Origin: Moorena sp. SIOASIH
Lineage (GTDB): Bacteria; Cyanobacteriota; Cyanobacteriia; Cyanobacteriales; Coleofasciculaceae
Reading direction: 5' to 3'
Length of the DNA stretch: 64,000 nucleotides
Assembly (NCBI RefSeq): GCF_010671925.1
Contig: NZ_JAAHIH010000003.1
Coordinates: 1,394,737 to 1,458,736 of the forward strand
Each line of letters begins with the position of its first letter. Position 1 is the first letter of the stretch. Shown here piece by piece: positions 33,879 through 41,439 of the stretch. The translations under genes were made by a program, and so were the position numbers. Under the pieces are notes generated by a model. It made no database searches. It had not been told where the DNA came from and saw only the letters and a list, made by a program, of their open reading frames with translations.

Positions 33879-35062
33879 GGTGTTTTCTCCAGTAATCATT
33901 AAAAAAAATGAATTGACAGTGTCTGCCCTTGATTGACAGGGTCTGTCTTTGAGTAAATTCTTTGATTTGAAATTTTCTAGGTGAGTTCAAGTATAGGTAA
34001 AATTTTGATGAAGATGAACCTTTTGTCAAAAAAGTTTACAGTCAACTCCTGCGACCTATGTATCAAAATTGTTACAATCGTTAAAAGCCGGAAATTATTG
34101 GTTATCTTAAGACAGACCGATAATCTACCATTAGACAGATGAATCAATTTTTCATCGCTGATACATAGACCGAAGATCTAGACCCAATCAGTTATAGCGT
34201 TATAGTTAGGGTTATATAGACCGAATCAGTTATAGAGATAAGTTATAGAGTCCCAAGAACAAGAAAGGGAGCTAGGGTCGGGAATCGGATCAGGATGGGT
34301 GAGGGGTTGACTCCGATTTGCTTAACATTTGTTATAATTTGCTTAATATATATTATCCAAATTGATGAGTTTTCTCATATTAAGCATAATTACTGATAAT
34401 TAAGCTTAATTACTCATATTAGGTGTGATTAGGACTTACCCCCCTTCCCTTGCTCAACCCTAATCTTATATCATGTCAGGATAATTACCCTTAATAAAAA
34501 TCTCCCCCATCTGGCCATCTCCCCACACTTCCCACCCTCCCCACCCTCCCCGCGCCCGGGCTCCTTAATTATGGGTATTCAACCAGACTTGATATTAGGG
34601 ACCCTTTGCTTGGGCCCTCACGGCTTGCGCCCCGCCCTCACGGTGATCTTAAATCTGGTCTTGAGCAGGGGAGAGGGTTTTAGAGCTTTTCCAGCTTACT
34701 AAATTACACATAAAAACAAACAAAAACAAACAACTTGAATGGGTGACAGCTGACCAATCTCAAAAAATAGTGCTATAAACACATCACCTCCTCACCATTT
34801 ATAGCTCTGAGAAATGAAATTGGTCTATAGCGTTTCTCATACTTATCAGGTACACTCAATTTTCTTACCCCTACTCCCTACTCCCTACTCCCTACTCCCT
34901 ACTCCCTACTCCCTACTCCCTACTCCCATTAACCCAGGACCAAAATCCCTTACCTAAGGTAGAACTGTTATAAGTTATACTCAACCCTAACTGTTGGGAA
35001 AACTTAATGTAAGAGTTTGTAAAATAAATTCTCGTAGCCCAACTGTAGTTGGTAGTTGAAAG
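33879..35062. other. Long gene-free spacer with one MITE copy and CTACTCC heptamers
   Basis: 33900-34440 is A+T-rich with weak direct repeats (GACAGGGTCTG units at 33918-33955; ATTACTCATATT-type units at 34370-34425) and no gene. The MITE at 34468-34595 is listed separately. CTACTCC heptamers occupy 34869-34926. The final 130 bp is the probable pilT promoter region. Confidence 0.6.
34468..34595. mobile_element. MITE-like element, copy A (128 bp)
   Basis: It begins ATATCATGTCAGGATAATTA and ends with the inverse of ATATCAAGTCTGGTTGAATA, giving imperfect terminal inverted repeats of about 25-30 bp. The interior is CCCCAC/CCACCCT-rich. Similar ends border 36525-36654 and 50749-50864. Confidence 0.7.
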
Positions 35063-36385
35063 ATGACAGACCCACAGCCTTCAACCCGGATTGCACCAGC
35101 ACCACCGCCTTTGAATATAGCGTCTAGACAAGTATCTGCTCAAGGCAATCAATCGAGACCTGCACAACCAAGAGCCATGGCTCCAAGAAGCCGTCAAGCC
35201 GGTGCCGCAGTAGCCTCACGCCCTCGCCCTGTGCCCACAACAGGTCAGAATTCAGCCACTAACGTCCAAGCCAAACCATCCGCCAATCAGCAGCAGACAC
35301 CCCGTAGCATCGGTCTGCCTCCTGGACAGTCAAGCTTAGAAAGCATTGTCCGTGAGGCGTTTGAGAAAGGAGTGTCTGATATTCATCTAGGTGTTGGTGA
35401 AACTCCCCGTTTCCGAAATCGTGGGGAAATGGAGCCAACCGAATATCCACTCACAGATCACGCAACATTTAACTGTTGGCTCAAGGAAGTAATGACTGAT
35501 GACGAAATCCGGCGCTTTAGAGAAGAGTTGGAATTTGATGGGGCAACTCAGTACGAGTTTAGTCGGGTCAGGATTAATGTCTTCGATAGCCTTCTTGGTC
35601 CTGCAATGGTCTTGCGGATTATTCCCCTGAAGATATTGACCCTTGAGCAGTTGCGGTTGCCTGCAATCCTGAAAGATGTCTGTCACTACCATAAAGGTCT
35701 CATTTTGGTCACCGGTCCCACAGGTTCCGGAAAATCTACCAGCATGGCCGCCATGATAGACTATATGAACAAAGAGATGGCGCGGCATATAATTACCATT
35801 GAAGACCCCATTGAATTTATCCACCAAAGTCGGAAATCTCTGGTTAAACAGCGGGAAGTAGGAATGCATACCCGTAAATTTGACCGGGCCTTGAAAGCCG
35901 CTTTGCGGGAAGACCCTGATGTGATTCTGATTGGGGAAATGCGAGATCGAGAAACAGTCAATACAGCTCTGAAGGCTGCTCAAACTGGTCACTTGGTCAT
36001 GGGTACTTTGCATACCAACAGTGCCGTGAAAACCATTGAGCGGATTCTCAATCTCTACAATCCAGAAGAACAGGCTCCCATGCGGGTGGCCATATCAGAA
36101 GCCCTAGTAGGAGTCATTTCCCAAGGGTTGTGCCGTACTACCGATGGCAAGCGTGCTGCTTTTCATGACATCCTGATTAATACTGAATCCATTAAGGATT
36201 ACATCCTCAAGGGCAAATACGAAGAAATTGAACAACTGATGGCGGACAGTGAATTTGACGGTATGGTTACCGTAAATAAATCCTTGTTCGCTCTTTACCA
36301 AGAGGGGCGTATTACTGAGGAAACTGCCTTGGAAAAGTCACCCACTCCCAACGAGATTGCAATGATGTTGCGCGGTCGGATTTAG
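35063..36385 (+). CDS. pilT: PilT-type twitching ATPase with N-terminal proline-rich extension
   Basis: 440 residues. Residues 1-95 are Pro/Ala/Arg/Gln-rich and disordered. The PilT/VirB11 ATPase follows: Walker A GPTGSGKST (218-226), Asp box IITIEDPIEF, Walker B DVILIGEMRD and the His box TGHLVMGTLHTNSA. The AIRNLIRE-type C-terminal motif of classical PilT is not obvious, and the length resembles cyanobacterial PilT2 rather than the short PilT1. It should drive or steer retraction of type IV pili at the inner membrane (motility, phototaxis). The stop is followed by GGATTAG-type repeats. Confidence 0.88.
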   Translation: MTDPQPSTRIAPAPPPLNIASRQVSAQGNQSRPAQPRAMAPRSRQAGAAVASRPRPVPTTGQNSATNVQAKPSANQQQTPRSIGLPPGQSSLESIVREAFEKGVSDIHLGVGETPRFRNRGEMEPTEYPLTDHATFNCWLKEVMTDDEIRRFREELEFDGATQYEFSRVRINVFDSLLGPAMVLRIIPLKILTLEQLRLPAILKDVCHYHKGLILVTGPTGSGKSTSMAAMIDYMNKEMARHIITIEDPIEFIHQSRKSLVKQREVGMHTRKFDRALKAALREDPDVILIGEMRDRETVNTALKAAQTGHLVMGTLHTNSAVKTIERILNLYNPEEQAPMRVAISEALVGVISQGLCRTTDGKRAAFHDILINTESIKDYILKGKYEEIEQLMADSEFDGMVTVNKSLFALYQEGRITEETALEKSPTPNEIAMMLRGRI

Positions 36386-36524
36386 GGATTAGGCAGGCTT
36401 GTATAGGGATTAGGAATTAGGGCTCAAGACTTAACCCCTAAAACCTAACCCCTAAAACCTAAAACCTAAAACCTAAAACCTAAAACCTAAAACCTAAAAC
36501 CTAAAACCTAAAACCTAACCCCTA
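36386..36524. repeat. Heptamer array TAAAACC
   Basis: About ten copies of TAAAACC/TAACCCC heptamers at 36436-36520, directly abutting MITE copy B. Confidence 0.92.
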
Positions 36525-36654
36525 ATATCATGTCTGGATAATTAGTGATGAAAAACCATCTCCGATTAAACCTTACTCCTTTCCTTCAGCATAGCTGCCT
36601 TCTGCCAAATGCCTTCGATTTACCAAATTGTAAGTATTCAACCGGACATGATAT
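36525..36654. mobile_element. MITE-like element, copy B (130 bp)
   Basis: It starts ATATCATGTCTGGATAATTA and ends with the inverse of ATATCATGTCCGGTTGAATA. The interior is unrelated to copies A and C (it includes a partial TCTGCC run), so only the ends are conserved. Confidence 0.7.
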
Positions 36655-36710
36655 AACACCATTACCCTAACACCTTGACCATCAAAACTAAATTGACATA
36701 GTACTAGCAT

Positions 36711-37658
36711 ATGCTGGATGAAACCCCCTCGCCCCAACTGTTTAAAGGTATTGCTATATTTACACCAGGGGAAGATCTAGTGTATAGCATTGACTTTAAT
36801 AAGCAGAGTCACTGGCATCTGCATCTGTGTGCGAGTTTACAGGAAATACTGGGGTTACCAGAGCCACCTCATTTTTTAGTCCCGGGATATACTGCCACCA
36901 TTGATCGGTGGATGGACTCTCAAACCAATCAGTTGCGCATGTCAGCAGAAATTCATTGGTTGGTGCAACATCATCAGGCATTGTTAAATGCAGTATTTGG
37001 CACCGACAACCTGATTTGGCAAGTAGCCCCTTGGGAGGAAGAGTCCTGTGACCCGGCGGTGCTAGAAACTTACCGCAATCAGTTTCCCCAACTCTGGGAA
37101 AACCATGACTTGATCCTGCGCATTGACCGCCCAGAGCCATTATCCTACTCCGATACAGAAGAGGTTTTGCCAGAAAGGGTTACTAACCAAAACTCTGGGA
37201 GATGGTCACCTCAGGAGCATTTGAGAGCTATGGAAAAGCTGCCCCGTTTATCTAAGTCTGCCACTGATAGTACAGACTCACTGACTGCCAGGGATGTCAC
37301 CAAACCGGATTCTTTATCAAGGATGTCCCTGCCTGATGTGTCTCACTCCCAGGCACAACCTACCTATAGCTATGTCCTGCGTTTGTTCGTTTCCGGACAT
37401 AGTACAGAAACTGAGTATACTCTCAAGAGTCTATACCAGTTGTTAGAGAATCATTTAGGTCATCCCTATACCCTAAAAATTATTGATGTTTTCAAGCACC
37501 CAGAACTGGCAGAAACTGATCAGATCTCAGCTACACCAACACTACTCAGAGTATGGCCCGAGCCTGTCCGGCGGATTATCGGTGATTTGAATGATATTGA
37601 TCAGGTGTTGCAGAGATTAACAAGCAATATAGTTCAATCCTCAGCAATTAAGCAATAA
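36711..37658 (+). CDS. KaiB-domain protein with long N-terminal region
   Basis: 315 residues. Residues about 219-305 are a clear KaiB/SasA-N thioredoxin-like domain: YVLRLFVSGHSTETEYTLKSL, LKIIDVFKHPELAE, ATPTLLRVWPEPVRRIIGDL, the last two almost as in KaiB. Residues 1-160 form a separate conserved-looking domain (FKGIAIFTPGEDLVYSIDFNKQSHWHLHLC) that I do not recognise, then a Ser-rich linker. Canonical KaiB is only about 100 residues, so this is a variant that might bind KaiC-like partners or act in another signalling pathway (inference). Convergent with the ABC-F gene, with a shared terminator hairpin. Confidence 0.82.
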   Translation: MLDETPSPQLFKGIAIFTPGEDLVYSIDFNKQSHWHLHLCASLQEILGLPEPPHFLVPGYTATIDRWMDSQTNQLRMSAEIHWLVQHHQALLNAVFGTDNLIWQVAPWEEESCDPAVLETYRNQFPQLWENHDLILRIDRPEPLSYSDTEEVLPERVTNQNSGRWSPQEHLRAMEKLPRLSKSATDSTDSLTARDVTKPDSLSRMSLPDVSHSQAQPTYSYVLRLFVSGHSTETEYTLKSLYQLLENHLGHPYTLKIIDVFKHPELAETDQISATPTLLRVWPEPVRRIIGDLNDIDQVLQRLTSNIVQSSAIKQ

Positions 37659-37693
37659 GCTTTTAATCGGTAATTTTAATCGGTAATAGCTAA

Positions 37694-37730
37694 TATAGAA
37701 GTTCTCAATACCCAATTGAGAACTTCTATA
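37694..37730. terminator. Perfect hairpin between convergent genes
   Basis: A 16-bp perfect stem (TATAGAAGTTCTCAAT and its complement) with a 5-nt loop lies between the KaiB-domain gene and the ABC-F gene; probably a bidirectional terminator. Confidence 0.8.
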
Positions 37731-37732
37731 TG

Positions 37733-39451
37733 TTACTTTTGTTTAGCAGCAGCTTTCTTTTTGGTCTTTTTGGTCTTTTTGCTAGCATTGGCAGCTTTTT
37801 TAGCTGCTTTGGCCGCAGCGATCGCTTTTAACCGAGCTTCTTCTTTTTCCTGGGCAATCTTTTCGAGATAGTAGTGGTAATCTCCCAGATAGGTGCAGAA
37901 TTCGCCATCCCGGATTTCTACTATTTTGTTGGCCACTTTCGAGATAAAATAGCGGTCGTGGGAAACAATAATTACTGTACCATCATAGCCTGCGAGTGCT
38001 TCCTCCAACATTTCTTTGGCTGGGATATCCAGGTGATTAGTCGGCTCATCCAGAATTAGTAAATTAGCGGGAGAAAGGAGCATTTTGGCTAAGGCCAGGC
38101 GGGCTTTTTCCCCTCCACTAAGGGACTCAACCTTTTTATATACTGTGTCCCCACTAAACAGAAACCGTCCCAATAGGGTACGCACTTCCTGATTTTTCCA
38201 GTCTGGGACTTCATCATGGATGGTTTCCATGACCGTTTTGCTCAATTCTAGGGCTTCTGCTTGATTCTGCTCAAAGTAACCAGGAATCACATTGTGTTTG
38301 CCCAGTCCTACTATCCCTTCTGTTGGCTTTTCCATTCCCATGATCATCCGGAGTAAGGTGGATTTACCGCAACCATTGGGACCGATGAAGGCAATGCGAT
38401 CGCCCCGTTCAATCAACAAGTCTGCTCCCAGAAATAAAATCTTGTCATCATAGTCATGGACTAAATCCTTGATTTTGACTACCTCAAGACCACTACGAGG
38501 GGCATCAGGGAATTGGAATTTGAGGGTTTTGAGATTAGCAGTCGGGGCTTCTATCCGTTCAGTTTTTTCTAATTGTTTCTCTCGGCTTTTGGCTTGGGTA
38601 GACCGGGTTGCACTAGCACGGAAACGCTCAATAAAGGCTTGCTGCTTCTCTATTTCCTTTTGTTGACGCTCGTAGCTACTCAGTTGAGCTGCCTGCATCT
38701 CGGCTTTCTGCTGGAGATAAGCTGAGTAATTGCCTAGGTAGGTAGTCGAGACACCCCGTTCGGTTTCCACAATTTGGGTGCAGAGGCGGTCAAGAAACTC
38801 CCGGTCGTGAGATACTATTACCATTGGGGTCTTCAGACCCTTGAGATACTTTTCCAACCATTCGATGGTTTCCAAGTCAAGATGGTTAGTTGGTTCGTCC
38901 ATCAGTAGGACGTCAGGCTTCTGGAGCAGGATTTTGCCTAAACTCATGCGCATTTGCCAGCCACCACTGAAAGCACTCACTAAGCGATCGCTATCCTGTG
39001 GCTCAAATCCCATCTCCGGCAAGATCTTGTCAATTTTTGCTTGTAAACCATAACCATCGAGGGCTTCAAATTGGCGCTGCAACCTATCTAGCTTTCTAAT
39101 CAGTCCTTCCAATTCTGCTTCATCAGCCATTTCCATGGCGTTTTGCACTTGTAGCATTTCCTCGTGTACGTGGTTAGCTTCCTTAAATACCGTCCAGAAT
39201 TCTGCTGAAACCGTGCGGGTTGGGTCTACTTCAAATTCTTGGGTGAGGTAAGCGATATGAAGACTGGCAGGACGGATAACAACGCCGCTGGTGGGTTCCA
39301 TCTCTCCAGCAATAATTTTCAGTTGGGTAGATTTCCCGGCACCATTGACCCCAACTAAGCCAATGCGATCGCCTGGTTTAACTTCCCAGTTGACATCCTT
39401 TAGAACTTCGCCAGTGGGGTATACTTTACTAATGTGTTCGAGTCGCAGCAT
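37733..39451 (-). CDS. ABC-F family ATPase (translation factor-like)
   Basis: 572 residues with two ABC cassettes and no membrane segments: Walker A GVNGAGKST (about 34-42) and GPNGCGKST, signatures SGGWQMR and SGGEKAR, and Walker B LLMDEPTNHLD and LILDEPTNHLD. The linker has the charged helices typical of ABC-F (YERQQKEIEKQQAFIERFRASATR). The C-terminus is a Lys/Ala-rich tail (KKTKKTKKKAAAK). ABC-F proteins act at the ribosomal E-site on stalled translation. It is one of two in this window; the other (48726-50657) is Uup-like. ATG at 39451. Confidence 0.93.
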   Translation of the reverse strand: MLRLEHISKVYPTGEVLKDVNWEVKPGDRIGLVGVNGAGKSTQLKIIAGEMEPTSGVVIRPASLHIAYLTQEFEVDPTRTVSAEFWTVFKEANHVHEEMLQVQNAMEMADEAELEGLIRKLDRLQRQFEALDGYGLQAKIDKILPEMGFEPQDSDRLVSAFSGGWQMRMSLGKILLQKPDVLLMDEPTNHLDLETIEWLEKYLKGLKTPMVIVSHDREFLDRLCTQIVETERGVSTTYLGNYSAYLQQKAEMQAAQLSSYERQQKEIEKQQAFIERFRASATRSTQAKSREKQLEKTERIEAPTANLKTLKFQFPDAPRSGLEVVKIKDLVHDYDDKILFLGADLLIERGDRIAFIGPNGCGKSTLLRMIMGMEKPTEGIVGLGKHNVIPGYFEQNQAEALELSKTVMETIHDEVPDWKNQEVRTLLGRFLFSGDTVYKKVESLSGGEKARLALAKMLLSPANLLILDEPTNHLDIPAKEMLEEALAGYDGTVIIVSHDRYFISKVANKIVEIRDGEFCTYLGDYHYYLEKIAQEKEEARLKAIAAAKAAKKAANASKKTKKTKKKAAAKQK

Positions 39452-39873
39452 TAAGATGTCTCCAAGGAAAATTTTAGCTGGGGACTTTTAGTCCTGATCC
39501 CAAGTTGCTGTCGGGTTGACTACAGAAGTTTGGTTCACAGGGATGCCCCTTTTCTTTTGACCATTAGTCCTTCTGAGTTTTCCCGTCTACAGCAGATTAT
39601 CCCTGGAAACCGCCACCTACAGTAGACCTCTTGCATCAATGGTGTCAAGCCCCCATTATCCCCTGCCCAGACTTGGGGAGCTAGGGGGGCAAAAGGATGA
39701 TTGATGCAATAAGTCTAGTGATAGAGTTTACGATCCAGGATGTTTTCGGTTATCGTAACAAAAATTAATCATCTCTGGTAGTACCCGAAAGTCAAGGGAA
39801 TAGGGAACTTTAGCTGGGGTAACCGGGAACATTAATCTTAAGACGATCCCCTTCAAAAAATGGGATTTCACTC
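39452..39873. other. Spacer upstream of ABC-F and downstream of tnpB
   Basis: No gene is seen. It contains the imperfect palindrome GCCCCCATTATCCCC ... GGGGAGCTAGGGGGGC (39648-39690), related to the GC-rich palindromes at 57277-57303 and 57523-57562. Confidence 0.5.
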
Positions 39874-41169
39874 TTATGTTTCTTCAATCCTACAGAGTGA
39901 ACTACCCCGACCTACTTCTTTTGATGTCGGGGCTTCCAACTTCACGGAAGAATGCCTTAACTTGGACGGGCGTCCACGTCTTGGTCTTACTTCTTCTCCA
40001 TTGGCGTTGACCTCCCCCGTCCCAGAGGAGGATAGCATCCTGATCCCTTCTGCTCTAATATTCTTTGCCGCATTACCATCTCTGTCGTGGTGAGTTCCAC
40101 AACTTGGACAAGTCCAAGTTCTTACATCAAGCGGCAACTCCTTGATTTGATAATGACAATTAGAACAAGTTTTAGAACTAGGGAACCACCGATTTATTTC
40201 AATCAACACTTTTCCTTCTTTTTCACATTTATAATAAAGAAAATTTACAAAGGTTCCCCAACCTAGATCAGAAATGGCTTTAGCTAGTTTATGGTTACGA
40301 ACCATGCCCTTGACGTTTAGGTTTTCGACTACCACTACTTGACTCTGATCCACTATCTTTCTGGATAGTTTGTGTAGGTAGTCTTGGCGGACATTTCCAA
40401 TCCGTTCGTATACCTTAGCTACAATCTTTCTGGCATTTCTACGTCCATTACTGCCTTTTTTCTTTCGGGCAGCAATACGTTGTTTTTTGGCTAGTTTCTT
40501 TTCGTACTTAGCTAGATGCTTGGGATTCCCAAACTTAGAGGTCTTTTCGCCGTCATAGGTGATCGCAAAATCCTTGATCCCCAAATCAATCCCGATTACC
40601 TTCCCTGTAGTCGTAGACGACTTTGCTCCTAGATCTTTCAGAGCCGCTCCGCGAGGGTTTTCATACTCCATCAGAACAGAAGCATAATACTTTCCAGAAG
40701 GAGTTTTACTGACTGTTACAGTCTTGATTTCTCCGTCTAGTGGGCGATGAATTACCGCCTTCACAACTCCCAACTTTCCAGGGAATTTAAGGAAATCGCC
40801 TACCTGTTTTACGTTTTGGGGAAATTGAATTGACTGACGGTGATGGTATGATTTGAACCTGGGATACTCGGCTCTACCTTCAAAGAAATTTTGGTAAGCA
40901 CGACTAAGATTGAGACTTACAGATTGTAAAACCTGAGAGTAGCAATCTTTCAGCCATTTAGTTTCTTCTTGTTTCTTGAGTTTCGGCAACATAGAGTTGA
41001 GTGCAGACTGTTTTAGACCTTTGCCCGTCTCTTTGTAAGTTTCTATGCACTGATTTAGCGCGTAGTTCCACCACCAACGAGCGCACCCAAAATGTTGGGC
41101 AAGGATTTGTATTTGCTCTTTATTAGGATAGATTCTGACCTTGACGGCTTTATGTCTCACTGCACTCAA
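39874..41169 (-). CDS. tnpB: TnpB-family RNA-guided nuclease (IS200/IS605 OrfB), intact
   Basis: 431 residues. The RuvC residues are all present: D195 (VIGIDLGIKDF), E282 (VVVENLNVKGM) and the DRDGNAA aspartates (362/364). The zinc finger is complete (C335, C338, C354, C357). The N-terminal OrfB domain is normal (WWWNYALNQCIETYKETGKG). TnpB cuts DNA guided by an RNA from its own 3' end and helps retain the element. No tnpA lies nearby, so mobility would depend on TnpA in trans. The C-terminus ends in hairpin-coding sequence (SSLCRIEET), as expected where the gene overlaps the right end and guide RNA. No 24-bp insertion is present in its coding part. Confidence 0.93.
   Translation of the reverse strand: MSAVRHKAVKVRIYPNKEQIQILAQHFGCARWWWNYALNQCIETYKETGKGLKQSALNSMLPKLKKQEETKWLKDCYSQVLQSVSLNLSRAYQNFFEGRAEYPRFKSYHHRQSIQFPQNVKQVGDFLKFPGKLGVVKAVIHRPLDGEIKTVTVSKTPSGKYYASVLMEYENPRGAALKDLGAKSSTTTGKVIGIDLGIKDFAITYDGEKTSKFGNPKHLAKYEKKLAKKQRIAARKKKGSNGRRNARKIVAKVYERIGNVRQDYLHKLSRKIVDQSQVVVVENLNVKGMVRNHKLAKAISDLGWGTFVNFLYYKCEKEGKVLIEINRWFPSSKTCSNCHYQIKELPLDVRTWTCPSCGTHHDRDGNAAKNIRAEGIRMLSSSGTGEVNANGEEVRPRRGRPSKLRHSSVKLEAPTSKEVGRGSSLCRIEET
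39895..39960 (-). ncRNA. Candidate 3'-end hairpin / omega-RNA region of tnpB
   Basis: A CCCCGAC/GTCGGGG stem with a 14-nt loop at about 39905-39932 overlaps the end of tnpB, the position of the right-end hairpin and omega-RNA scaffold in IS200/IS605 elements. The exact ends are not determined. Confidence 0.45.
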
Positions 41170-41256
41170 CCCTGTATATCGACCTTGTTTAACATAATAT
41201 ATACTTTCCAGTAATACGTCAAGGGATAAGCTAAATACTTGGCTCGCTATCCATCT

Positions 41257-41298
41257 CCACCCTGAACGTTCCCGTAGCGTGGCCTACGGCCAGGGTGG
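41257..41298. mobile_element. Hairpin CCACCCT...AGGGTGG with a 24-bp element in its loop
   Basis: Arms CCACCCT (41257-41263) and AGGGTGG (41292-41298) flank GAAC plus exactly 24 bp (41268-41291, GTTCCCGTAGCG then TGGCCTACGGCC). Without the 24 bp the arms close on a 4-nt loop. It lies about 90 bp upstream of tnpB and may be the left end of that element. Confidence 0.7.
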
Positions 41299-41318
41299 GG
41301 AATTCCGCGAATCTTGTT

Positions 41319-41359
41319 AAAGAGTCAGCTAATGCCCTATGGGCATTAGCTGACTCTTT
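41319..41359 (-). terminator. Perfect 19-bp hairpin downstream of the RTX-type gene
   Basis: AAAGAGTCAGCTAATGCCC faces its exact complement across a 3-nt loop, 80 bp after the RTX gene stop. The very long perfect stem fits a terminator or processing site, though no T-run follows. Confidence 0.65.
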
Positions 41360-41439
41360 AGGTTAGTGATTATTGATGACTACTTTCCCTACTCCCCTTC
41401 TGTTCCCAAAGCTGAATTTATGTGTTCGGTATCTGATTA

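Noticed and set aside
35387..36013. 208-codon frame antisense to pilT
   Set aside because: Shadow of a strongly conserved ATPase gene; no motif.
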